DNA from: Clostridia bacterium
GTDB lineage: Bacteria > Bacillota > Clostridia > Oscillospirales > Acutalibacteraceae
NCBI GenBank assembly: GCA_017516965.1
Contig: JAFXAP010000008.1
Span: forward strand, 186,001 to 250,000
Direction: 5' to 3'
Length of the DNA: 64,000 nucleotides
Shown here: positions 28,195 to 35,206 of the stretch, piece by piece
How positions within the stretch are numbered: the stretch's first letter is position 1
Layout of the letters: each line of letters begins with the position of its first letter
Position numbers and translations under genes: made by a program
Notes under the pieces: generated by a model
Told to the model about the DNA's origin: nothing
What the model saw: the letters and a program-made list of their open reading frames with translations, nothing else
Databases searched by the model: none

Positions 28195-28385
28195 TCAATA
28201 CAAAATCCAAACAAGTTTATTATTTTCAATTTTAAAAGTAACAGGTTTTGGATTTTCCCAGTCCAATTCTTGTACTTCTAAAAAATAAGTTGCAGCATCT
28301 ACACACAAAAGCGCAACTCAATCTTAACAGCACCAAGAGCCAAAGCCGCAACGCACGACAATATACTCAAAACTTTCTTTTTCAT
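28195..28385 (-). pseudogene. Frameshifted small secreted/membrane ORF
   Basis: From ATG at 28383-28385, preceded by AGGTGA, the frame reads a signal-like MKKKVLSILSCVAALALGA and stops after 28 codons. A frame shifted by one base continues with CVDAATYFLEVQELDWENP and ends TGA at 28195-28197 as a plausible 35-40 residue tail. The two halves together look like one small gene broken by a single-base indel near 28305-28325. An assembly error or two unrelated frames are the alternatives. Confidence 0.5.
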
Positions 28386-28411
28386 TTAGTCACCTAATTT
28401 TAAACTTTTTA

Positions 28412-28729
28412 TTATATGTAAAATATCACTACGCCCAACAGCAACAGAACCACAAATAAACACAATAAAACATAGGCTGTTTTTTTAATTACTGATTGTT
28501 GCGATAATTTAGCAGTTATAATTGAAAGCGCCAACCCTATCAGCGAAATAACAAACAACCCTAAGCCTAATCCCCAGCCTATGCCAAAATAGTCAATGCC
28601 GCTGGACACCTGTGATATTCTTGAAATATAATTTGAAATATCTATAAGACCATAAATTAAAAAGCAGATATCTAAAACAAATGTAACAACTGTAAGTGAA
28701 AAAAGAATTTTTAAATTTTTCTTTTTCAT
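28412..28729 (-). CDS. Small three-span membrane protein
   Basis: The 105-residue protein has three hydrophobic segments (about 8-30, 48-70 and 84-104) and a lysine-rich N-terminus. GGGTGGG precedes the ATG. It sits between the frameshifted gene and paralog copy C in the same direction, with 18 bases to copy C. No family recognised. Confidence 0.65.
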   Translation of the reverse strand: MKKKNLKILFSLTVVTFVLDICFLIYGLIDISNYISRISQVSSGIDYFGIGWGLGLGLFVISLIGLALSIITAKLSQQSVIKKTAYVLLCLFVVLLLLGVVIFYI

Positions 28730-28747
28730 ATGAAACCCACCCTAAAA

Positions 28748-29314
28748 TTATTCCATTTCAAAAAGTTTTTTATTATATGCACAAATAATTTTATCATTAA
28801 TCATTACTAAGTAAAATTCATCACCAATATTTGACGAATTAAACACACTGTATTCATACATGTGATGTTTTTCTGACCATTTATAATTAATTCCTTCCGG
28901 TATTTTAAAAACCCTATTTTTTTGTGAAAAATACAATCTAAAGGGCTTATAAAAGGCGGTGCGAAAATTAGATGAAACGATTTGACCTGTGCCGGATTTT
29001 GAGTTGATTAACCGGTCGGTTTCTATAATATATGTTTTCTTTTTTATAGAAATCAATCTATTAATACTTTTAATCAAAATAAAAACTAACAATGAAAATA
29101 GTGCAAATAATAAAACAGTGAGCACTACTACTCCAAATGCATCGGAACTAATAGCCCTATTCGTTGCCGAATCTAATACCATTAGAACCAAGATAACTAA
29201 TGCCATGAGCAACGATACAACAAAAACCGATATAATTTCACGTATAGATAGATTTTTCATGTCGCCTTCTATATTACTCAGCGTAAGTTTTTCTTTTCTA
29301 TTCTCTTCTTTCAT
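28748..29314 (-). CDS. Uncharacterised membrane protein, paralog family copy C
   Basis: The 188-residue protein repeats the family plan: MKEENRKEKLT, two transmembrane helices (about 28-48, 60-84), IPEGINYKWS, IGDEFYLVMI and the end AYNKKLFEME. The sequence AGGGGGTCGTTTTATG at its start nearly duplicates that before the lipoprotein gene at 26948, so the duplication probably included the leader. It is the promoter-proximal gene of the accessory patch. Confidence 0.75.
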   Translation of the reverse strand: MKEENRKEKLTLSNIEGDMKNLSIREIISVFVVSLLMALVILVLMVLDSATNRAISSDAFGVVVLTVLLFALFSLLVFILIKSINRLISIKKKTYIIETDRLINSKSGTGQIVSSNFRTAFYKPFRLYFSQKNRVFKIPEGINYKWSEKHHMYEYSVFNSSNIGDEFYLVMINDKIICAYNKKLFEME

Positions 29315-29430
29315 AAAACGACCCCCTATTCATATTATATAATTGTTATTATGCTGTAATTATAGCATATTTTAATTAGATTAGCAAGAATTGACGTACC
29401 TGCCCTTGTTCGAATCCTCACATATTTAAT

Positions 29431-29593
29431 CACACCGCAGGTGTGAATGTAATCAATGCGGAGCATTGTATGTAATTGCAACGAAAGTTGCGTATGTAAT
29501 CAAGCCGAAGAAATACACCTATGGTGATGACATACACGCTATCGCGTGATCACATTCCGCTAACGCGGATTACATACCAAGCCTTCGGCTTGG
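29431..29593. repeat. Array of eight short palindromes with mirrored spacers
   Basis: Seven small perfect or near-perfect hairpins lie at 29431-29445, 29454-29468, 29478-29491, 29516-29526, 29535-29548, 29556-29569 and 29577-29593, with a half hairpin at about 29501-29510. Loops are 3-4 bases. In the left half they are joined by ATGTAAT(C); in the right half by (G)ATTACAT or close variants, its reverse complement, so the array is itself an inverted arrangement. It fills the otherwise gene-free interval between copy C and tRNA-Gln; 29315-29430 before it shows only AT-rich DNA. Confidence 0.75.
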
Positions 29594-29596
29594 ATA

Positions 29597-29632
29597 AAAA
29601 AATAAGACAGTCCGAAGACTGTCTTATTTTTT
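29597..29632 (-). terminator. Intrinsic terminator of tRNA-Gln
   Basis: A 16-bp inverted repeat with a four-base loop reading TTCG on the minus strand directly follows the encoded CCA end of the tRNA, ending in a T-run. Confidence 0.9.
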
Positions 29633-29705
29633 GGCTGGGGAATAGGGATTCGAACCCCAACAAACAGAGTCAGAGTCTGTCGTGCTACCGTTACACAATT
29701 CCCCA
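29632..29705 (-). tRNA. tRNA-Gln (anticodon CUG)
   Basis: The minus strand folds as a standard cloverleaf: acceptor TGGGGAA pairs with TTCCCCA, the anticodon arm ACAGA/TCTGT carries loop CTCTGAC with anticodon CTG, and the T arm is GGGG-TTCGAAT-CCC. Discriminator G and CCA are encoded. A strong promoter lies 22 bases upstream and a terminator directly follows. Confidence 0.95.
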
Positions 29706-29726
29706 ATATTTAATTGAGCAATACAT

Positions 29727-29754
29727 ATTATATCGCAATTTTTTGATAAGTCAA
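29727..29754 (-). promoter_or_regulatory. Promoter of tRNA-Gln
   Basis: TTGACT (29749-29754) and TATAAT (29727-29732) on the minus strand are separated by 16 bases. Confidence 0.85.
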
Positions 29755-29782
29755 GAATTTTTTGACATTTTTTTAAAATCTT

Positions 29783-29980
29783 TCGTTCCGCCTTGCCGTA
29801 ACGGCTTAATGATAACCTGAACTTAATTTCAGGTGGGTTTTCGCCAAACGGTTTCGCGCTCCCTTCTTCCGAACTCGGCACCGCCGCGGGAGGTCTGCAA
29901 ACCCGCCGTCTGAGCAGAAATCCCTTTTTATTATCTTGTAGGGTTATATAAGCCAACGATACACGCACAAGGCAGAACGT
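29783..29980 (-). ncRNA. 6S (SsrS)-like structured RNA, candidate
   Basis: About 195 bases on the minus strand fold into a closed rod. GTTCTGCCTTG (29978-29968) pairs with CAAGGCGGAAC (29795-29785); inside this GGCTTA..TAACC pairs with GGTTA..TAAGCC. There follow a large unpaired bubble containing a small CCTGAA/TTCAGG hairpin on its 3' side, and a long GC-rich terminal arm with CTCCC/GGGAG and CCGA/TCGG. This architecture, the length and the GAAAACCCACC segment fit Firmicute 6S RNA, which binds RNA polymerase. I could not run a covariance model, so another structured RNA remains possible. Confidence 0.55.
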
Positions 29981-29991
29981 AGCAATCGGTA

Positions 29992-30303
29992 TTATTTCTC
30001 GTCTATTTCAAAAAGATCTTGCAATCGGTCTACAAAAGCGTCGGCAATGGTTTCGTACTCATCGTCATCCTCTATTTCATAGAAAAACTCTTCGCCGTTT
30101 TCTTCGCCAACCTTAACAATTACCAATTCGCCCGAGTCGTCAAGCATTGCCTGTGGGTCATCATACTGTGGCAAGAGTGCCAGATATCTTGCGGTATCGG
30201 TTTCGATTGCATCCAAAATTTCAAAGTTATATTCTTTGCCCTCGTCATCACTAAGGGTTACAATATCAGGATTGTATTCTTCGTTTTTAATGTTTTCGCT
30301 CAT
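29992..30303 (-). CDS. DUF1292 domain protein
   Basis: The 103-residue, very acidic soluble protein contains the DUF1292 pattern: DIVTLSDDEGKEYNFEILD, then ARYLALLP and GELVIVKV, ending in FEIDEK. It is a conserved Firmicute family of unknown function often found near yrrK/udk genes, but here it stands alone next to the 6S-like RNA. GGAGG lies nine bases before the ATG. Confidence 0.9.
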   Translation of the reverse strand: MSENIKNEEYNPDIVTLSDDEGKEYNFEILDAIETDTARYLALLPQYDDPQAMLDDSGELVIVKVGEENGEEFFYEIEDDDEYETIADAFVDRLQDLFEIDEK

Positions 30304-30458
30304 TTTTAATTTCCTCCAAAGCGTCAGGCTAACAATATTATTTTACCCTAAAATTTGCTTTCCGTCAATAGAAGACTTTTCCTTTTGTGCAAAACATCAA
30401 AAACAGATTTAAATTTTTAGTTTTTTATACAAAATAAATAAAAGTTATTAACTTTTTG

Positions 30459-30487
30459 TTGACAATTTGTTGATAATTGCTTATAAT
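30459..30487 (+). promoter_or_regulatory. Consensus sigma-A promoter of the repeat RNA
   Basis: A perfect TTGACA (30459-30464) and a perfect TATAAT (30482-30487) are separated by 17 bases. No protein gene of ordinary size follows before the terminator at 30772-30800. Confidence 0.92.
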
Positions 30488-30493
30488 AAAGAC

Positions 30494-30815
30494 GAAGAGA
30501 AAAGAAAGGAGCGGTAAAACGCTATGAGGGAAACTCCACCAGCAATTTCAAAAAAATAAATTGAAAGGCGTGAGTCCAATGTACAGTTAAGGCGTAAACC
30601 CGACAACTATAATATAATAAAGGACTGAGTCCAAAGGTTTAATTAACTTTTAACTTAAAACTATAAAAGAGTAAAGGAATGAGTCCCAAATTTTAGTTAA
30701 GTTTTGATTTATACTAAAATATAAACGGTGAGTCCGATGTACAGTTAAAATATGAAAAAACCAATAATATAAACCCCCACAGGTGAAAGATGTGGGGGTT
30801 CGTCTTTTTGTTTTA
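30494..30815 (+). ncRNA. Promoter-to-terminator RNA with four TGAGTCC repeats, unrecognised
   Basis: A transcript of about 320 nt is defined by a consensus promoter and a strong terminator. TGAGTCC occurs at 30571, 30626, 30680 and 30729 (spacing 55, 54, 49), each preceded by A-rich sequence with AAAGG or AAACGG and followed 6-12 bases later by a (G/A)TTAA. The second copy is the palindrome GGACTGAGTCC, so each may form a tiny hairpin. The 5' end has two more hairpins (AGCG/CGCT, GAG/CTC). Only minute reading frames occur: an 11-codon ATG frame at 30523 and ATGTACAGTTAA at two of the repeats. I recognise no RNA family; sponge-like binding of a protein or RNA is a guess. Confidence 0.7.
30772..30815 (+). 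terminator. Terminator of the repeat RNA
   Basis: A 10-bp stem AACCCCCACA (30772-30781) with TGTGGGGGTT (30791-30800) is followed by CGTCTTTTTGTTTT. Confidence 0.9.
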
Positions 30816-30878
30816 CGTAATTTTTAGTATAATTACTCTTTTACATAAAAATTTTGCGTTGTGATTGCTTTAAGTTTA

Positions 30879-30887
30879 TGGTATAAT
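30879..30887 (+). promoter_or_regulatory. Extended -10 promoter for the isomerase/serine ammonia-lyase pair
   Basis: TGGTATAAT at 30879-30887 is an extended -10 element; no well-spaced -35 is seen. It lies 22 bases before the ATG at 30910. Confidence 0.6.
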
Positions 30888-30909
30888 GACTTATACGGTG
30901 GTGTTTTTT

Positions 30910-31779
30910 ATGAAAATTTCAACAGAAATCGGCTCTATCGCTAAAATAATTGGCGAAGAAAGGGCTGTTGAATATGTTGCAAAGGCGGGTTTTGACGCCT
31001 GGGATTTTTCTATGTTTGCTATGTGCAGATATGACTGGGCAACAAAATCTCTTTTAAAAAACCATCACCCACTTGCAAGTGATAATTATCTGGCATTTGC
31101 CCGAAAGCTTAAACAAATAGGTCTTGATAACGGCATTTGCTGTAATCAATCGCATGCGCCGTTTCCCACCTATTGCAAAGAAATACGTTCTTATTTAAAA
31201 CGCGCTATCGAATGCACCGCCGAAGCAGGTGGCAAAATTTGTGTAATTCATCCCGATAACAACAAGTCACCGCAAGAAAACGCCGAGATGTACCTAGAGC
31301 TTTTGCCCTTTGCAAAACAGCACAATGTAAAAATCGCTACCGAGAATATGTGGAACTGGAACAAAGAACTCGACCAGTCCAGTTTTGCGGCCTGCGCCAC
31401 ACCCAGTAGTTTTTGTGAACATATCGACGTTATAAATGATGACTTTTTTGTTGCCTGTCTTGACATAGGACACGCCGAAATGCGCGGCTCAGACACAACC
31501 GCTGTAGAAATGATAAAGGCTTTAGGCCCCAGACTTAAAGCGCTTCACATTCACGATAATGACCGTTGGCACGATTCGCACCAAATTCCTTTTTCTATGA
31601 ATATTGACTTTTTGCCGATTTTAAAAGCGCTTAAAGCGATAGGATATGACGGTTATTTTACGTTGGAGGCAGATAAATATTTAAACGACTTTACAGCTGA
31701 TAACGTTTTTGACGGCATTAATAATATGGCAAACTCTGCTAAAAAACTTGTAGAAATTTTCAACGATATTAAGGGGTAA
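30910..31779 (+). CDS. Sugar phosphate isomerase/epimerase (xylose isomerase-like TIM barrel)
   Basis: The 289-residue soluble protein shows the AP_endonuc_2 TIM-barrel pattern. Candidate metal residues lie in ATENMWNW (Glu), CLDIGHAEM (Asp, His), HIHDND (His, Asp) and FTLEADKY (Glu). Such enzymes isomerise or epimerise sugars or inositol derivatives; the substrate is not evident. The ATG at 30910 follows GGTGGTG; an upstream in-frame start lies within the promoter. It is followed after four bases by the serine ammonia-lyase gene. Confidence 0.88.
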   Translation: MKISTEIGSIAKIIGEERAVEYVAKAGFDAWDFSMFAMCRYDWATKSLLKNHHPLASDNYLAFARKLKQIGLDNGICCNQSHAPFPTYCKEIRSYLKRAIECTAEAGGKICVIHPDNNKSPQENAEMYLELLPFAKQHNVKIATENMWNWNKELDQSSFAACATPSSFCEHIDVINDDFFVACLDIGHAEMRGSDTTAVEMIKALGPRLKALHIHDNDRWHDSHQIPFSMNIDFLPILKALKAIGYDGYFTLEADKYLNDFTADNVFDGINNMANSAKKLVEIFNDIKG

Positions 31780-31783
31780 TTTT

Positions 31784-32989
31784 ATGTCTGGTATGACTTC
31801 GATAAAAGAAATTTATAAAATAGGTCGCGGACCGTCAAGTTCGCACACCATCGGTCCTGAACGCGCTTGTAAAATTTTTAGCGCACAAAACCCTGATGCC
31901 GACAGTTTTAAGGCAATACTGTTTGGCTCGCTTGCAAAAACGGGTAAGGGTCACGGCACCGATACCGTAATAGTTAAAACCTTTGAGCCTGTAAATTGCG
32001 AAATAGAATTTGATATGACAGAGGACAACATCCCACATCCTAACACTATGGTCCTTATCGCATTTAAAGACGGAAACGAAATTGCCAGAACCCGAGTGTT
32101 CAGCGTTGGCGGCGGTTATATAGAGTTTGAAAATATGTCGCCCGAAAAGTTAGAAACGGTTTATCCGCACGATAAGTTTATTGACATTGCCGCCTATTGC
32201 GACGAGCACTCAATCAAATTGTGGCAGTATGCTTTAAAGTTTGAAGGCGACTCCTTAAAAGAACACATTGCAACCATTTGGGACGCTATGAAACGCTCAA
32301 TTAAAAACGGACTTAACGACGAGGGCGTGTTGCCCGGTGGACTGGGTGTTCAAAAAAAGGCAAAAACGTTATGGGGCAGTCAACACATAGACGAAAGCGC
32401 CGAAACCCGACAAAACCGTATGGTTTGCTCATACGCTTTTGCTGTTAGTGAGCAAAACGCGGCAGGTGAAACCATTGTTACCGCTCCTACCTGTGGCGCG
32501 GCAGGGGTTTTGCCCGCAACGCTTTTTTATCACCAACAAAAATCGGGCTTTAGCGATGAGCAAATTCACCACGCGCTTATGACTGCAGGTCTTATAGGTA
32601 ACCTTATTAAAACCAACGCGTCAATTTCGGGCGCAGAATGTGGTTGTCAAGCCGAAATCGGCTCGGCTTGCGCTATGGCGGCTGCGGCTTTAGCCGAACT
32701 TTTTGACCTTACAATTGATAAGATAGAATATGCCGCCGAGATTGCTATTGAGCACCACCTGGGTCTTACCTGTGACCCCATTTGCGGACTTGTGCAAATT
32801 CCTTGCATAGAGCGCAACGCGGTTGCGGCAATGAGAGCCATTAACGCCGTTAATCTTTCAAGTTTTTTGTGGAACTCGCGCAAAATTTCTTTTGACCACG
32901 TAATACACACTATGAAAGAAACGGGACTTGACCTGTCTTCGCGTTATAAAGAAACGTCTGAAGCGGGACTAGCGAAAATAAAACTATAA
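31784..32989 (+). CDS. sdaA: L-serine ammonia-lyase, iron-sulfur-dependent, single chain
   Basis: The 401-residue enzyme converts L-serine to pyruvate and ammonia. The N-terminal beta-type domain starts with IGRGPSSSHTIGP, a conserved substrate-binding signature. The alpha-type domain has the cluster and active-site cysteines in TAPTCGAAGVLPA, SGAECGCQAEIGSA and CDPICGLVQIPC. Here both domains are in one chain, whereas many Firmicutes encode them separately. AAGGGG precedes the ATG. A bidirectional terminator follows. Confidence 0.93.
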   Translation: MSGMTSIKEIYKIGRGPSSSHTIGPERACKIFSAQNPDADSFKAILFGSLAKTGKGHGTDTVIVKTFEPVNCEIEFDMTEDNIPHPNTMVLIAFKDGNEIARTRVFSVGGGYIEFENMSPEKLETVYPHDKFIDIAAYCDEHSIKLWQYALKFEGDSLKEHIATIWDAMKRSIKNGLNDEGVLPGGLGVQKKAKTLWGSQHIDESAETRQNRMVCSYAFAVSEQNAAGETIVTAPTCGAAGVLPATLFYHQQKSGFSDEQIHHALMTAGLIGNLIKTNASISGAECGCQAEIGSACAMAAAALAELFDLTIDKIEYAAEIAIEHHLGLTCDPICGLVQIPCIERNAVAAMRAINAVNLSSFLWNSRKISFDHVIHTMKETGLDLSSRYKETSEAGLAKIKL

Positions 32990-33017
32990 AAAAGAGAGGC
33001 AAATAGCCTCTCTTTTT
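32989..33017. terminator. Bidirectional intrinsic terminator
   Basis: A 12-bp inverted repeat AAAAAGAGAGGC (32989-33000) with GCCTCTCTTTTT (33006-33017) lies between convergent genes. Confidence 0.9.
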
Positions 33018-34062
33018 ATATTCCTAAAATCTCTTTTAATTTATTACCCATAACATATGCCATGCTTGCAAAACCTGCATCGTTAGGGTGACAGTTTTCT
33101 ACCAAGGCGGTCTCACCCAGCATATCTATAAGCAGGTCCTCACCCTTTATGTAATAAACGTTTTTATCGCCCGCATCTATTGCGTTTTGATAACTTTGCA
33201 TCATAACCTCAACGCGTGCCTCCTCCTCGGTGGTAAGGTGCACTTTGGGTCTTGTGGTCATAATTATTGGTAACTCGGGTTGCGCCGCGCGTATAATTTT
33301 AAAAAACTTTTCGTGGGTGTTTTTATACATTTCTAAGTTGTCTGCATTGTAGTCGTAATCATAAAACAGCGCTGTCATATCAAGGCTTGATATATACTGC
33401 GCTACCTCCGGCTCTCCCTTTGCGCTGCCTGCAAAGCCAAGGCTTATAAAATCACAGTCGAGCGCTCGTGAAATCTGACTGGGATATGTGTTACCAGGTC
33501 TCGACGCGCATCCACCCTGTGTTATTGATGAGCCGTAAAACACAACGGGTTTGGTTATGGCATAATCCCCTGCGCTCTTTAGTGTGCAACCCTCTTTTAT
33601 GCCTACGTATATTTTATGCGTAGTAGCGTAAATCGGCATATTTATTGTGTACTCACGCTCGGCTACATCCGGAATATCAATTACGTTTTCGTATTCTGTG
33701 GTTGTATCAAGCGGTGGAATAATGGTGCCAAAATAGCGTTTGCCCGAGTAAACGTCGCAACCCATAATGCCGGTAACCGAAAAGAAAGAAAAATTACTGG
33801 GACCGCTTATCTGCACTTTAAGAGCAATATACGGGCTGTCAGTAACAAAACGGATTCTGCCGCCTGCACTTACGCCACTGAGCCAGCGAACGCCGTCACT
33901 TATCGGCTCGGCTATGGCACGTGGCATACGGCGATAGCGGTCGCCCTCGCGGAAAACACCGTGAATTTTAAAGGGGGCTTCATCAACATCGTAAAAGGTT
34001 AAACCCTCTCTCTCGATTTTGGTTTCAACCTTCATATTTTTATCAATTTTTGTAAAATCCAT
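33016..34062 (-). CDS. SGNH/GDSL hydrolase with GxDLY-type N-terminal domain (copy 1)
   Basis: The 348-residue protein has a beta-sandwich N-terminal domain (about 1-165; SAGGRIRFVTDSPYIALKV) like those of the GxDLY families, followed by an SGNH esterase domain with nucleophile Ser in YGSSITQGGCASRPGN and the Asp-His pair in CHPNDAGF. These enzymes deacylate carbohydrates or other esters; no signal peptide is visible. Its ATG shares one base with the stop of copy 2 (TAATG). It is about 50-60 percent identical to copy 2 by eye. Confidence 0.88.
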   Translation of the reverse strand: MDFTKIDKNMKVETKIEREGLTFYDVDEAPFKIHGVFREGDRYRRMPRAIAEPISDGVRWLSGVSAGGRIRFVTDSPYIALKVQISGPSNFSFFSVTGIMGCDVYSGKRYFGTIIPPLDTTTEYENVIDIPDVAEREYTINMPIYATTHKIYVGIKEGCTLKSAGDYAITKPVVFYGSSITQGGCASRPGNTYPSQISRALDCDFISLGFAGSAKGEPEVAQYISSLDMTALFYDYDYNADNLEMYKNTHEKFFKIIRAAQPELPIIMTTRPKVHLTTEEEARVEVMMQSYQNAIDAGDKNVYYIKGEDLLIDMLGETALVENCHPNDAGFASMAYVMGNKLKEILGI

Positions 34063-35102
34063 TATTTTAATATCTCTTTCAATTTATTTCCAACTACATT
34101 TGCCATACTTACAAAACCGCTGTCGTTGGGGTGACCACCATCTACAAGCGCCGATTCGCGCACTGCTTCAATAAGGTCGGGGCCTTTTATACAGTAAACA
34201 TTTTTGTCGCCTGCCGATATAGCGTTATTGTATGTGTTAAGCATAACCTGTAAACGCTCCTGCTCCTCTTGATCGAGATAGTATTCGGGTCGTGTCATCA
34301 TAAGTATAGGCAAATTAGGTTGCGCTTTTCTTATAATTTTAAACATACGCTCGTGGGTGTTTTTGTAATGCTCAAGGTCAGGTGCGTTATGGTCATAGTC
34401 GTAAACAAATACGCTCATATCAAGACCTGCTATGTACTCTGCCATTTTATCTTCTGCAAAGGCGCTTCCCGAAAAACCAAGGTTTATAAAGTCAGCGTCG
34501 AGCTCACGTGAAATTATGCTTTGATAAGCATTACCCGGTCTTGACGCGCATCCGCCCTGGGTTATTGATGAGCCGTAATACACAATTGGTTTTTCTGTTT
34601 TATAATCGGGAGCCGCATTTAAAGTGCTGCCCTCTTTTATGCCGATATAAATTTTATCTGTTTCACTGTAAAGCGGCATATTTACAGTGTACTCTCGCTC
34701 ATCATTAAACGGAACGTCTATAATGCCCTCATATTCATTGGTAACGTTGGCAGGTGGCACAATTGTGCCAATATATCTGGTGCCTGAATAAATATCGCAT
34801 CCTATGCTTCCTGTAAAAGCAAAGTGTGACATTTTGTAGGCCTTATTAAGCTTTACACTTATTGCAACGTAAGGGCTATTGGTAACAAAACGCACTCTAC
34901 CGCCCGCAGTATGCGCGTAAAGCGAAAACACTCTATCACTTACACCTTTTGCAATATCGGAAGGCATACGAACATAGCGCTCACCCTCACGGAAAACACC
35001 GTATATTTTAAAGGGAGACTCGTCTATATCATAAAACTTTAAACCATCACGTTCAATTTTAGTTTCTACCTTAAAGTTTTTATCAATTTTTGAAATATCC
35101 AT
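34062..35102 (-). CDS. SGNH/GDSL hydrolase with GxDLY-type N-terminal domain (copy 2)
   Basis: The 346-residue paralog has the same two-domain plan and catalytic motifs: YGSSITQGGCASRPGN and the Asp-His pair in GHPNDSGF. The ATG at 35100-35102 is preferred, eight bases after AAGGCGG; a GTG three codons upstream overlaps that site. It is transcribed first, from a promoter at 35125-35153, and coupled to copy 1. Confidence 0.88.
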   Translation of the reverse strand: MDISKIDKNFKVETKIERDGLKFYDIDESPFKIYGVFREGERYVRMPSDIAKGVSDRVFSLYAHTAGGRVRFVTNSPYVAISVKLNKAYKMSHFAFTGSIGCDIYSGTRYIGTIVPPANVTNEYEGIIDVPFNDEREYTVNMPLYSETDKIYIGIKEGSTLNAAPDYKTEKPIVYYGSSITQGGCASRPGNAYQSIISRELDADFINLGFSGSAFAEDKMAEYIAGLDMSVFVYDYDHNAPDLEHYKNTHERMFKIIRKAQPNLPILMMTRPEYYLDQEEQERLQVMLNTYNNAISAGDKNVYCIKGPDLIEAVRESALVDGGHPNDSGFVSMANVVGNKLKEILK

Positions 35103-35124
35103 AACCGTCACCGCCTTAATTCAA

Positions 35125-35153
35125 ATTTTAGCACAATAAGGTTTAATAATCAA
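35125..35153 (-). promoter_or_regulatory. Promoter of the SGNH hydrolase pair
   Basis: TTGATT (35148-35153) and TAAAAT (35125-35130) on the minus strand with a 17-base spacer. Confidence 0.65.
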
Positions 35154-35155
35154 TA

Positions 35156-35184
35156 TTGTAAATGATAATATTTTTTGATATAAT
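35156..35184 (+). promoter_or_regulatory. Promoter of rsmE operon
   Basis: TTGTAA (35156-35161) and TATAAT (35179-35184) with a 17-base spacer, 22 bases before the rsmE ATG. Confidence 0.75.
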
Positions 35185-35206
35185 ACCTAAAAAGGTGGTT
35201 TTTGGT

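Noticed and set aside
29404-29422. A T-arm-like GTTCGAATCC sequence suggesting a duplicated tRNA end (attachment site remnant)
   Set aside because: It is in the opposite orientation to tRNA-Gln and shares only the self-complementary TTCGAA core; no acceptor stem sequence accompanies it.
29431-29593. CRISPR array
   Set aside because: The repeated units are short palindromes of differing sequence with 7-9 base joints; there are no constant 25-37 base repeats with unique spacers and no cas gene.
29624-29968. 114-codon reading frame on the minus strand
   Set aside because: It overlaps the tRNA-Gln gene, its promoter and the structured RNA; composition is that of RNA genes, with no ribosome binding site.
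30560-30750. CRISPR or tandem-repeat array around TGAGTCC
   Set aside because: Only 7-11 bases are conserved per unit and the intervening sequences are AU-rich transcript parts between a promoter and a terminator.
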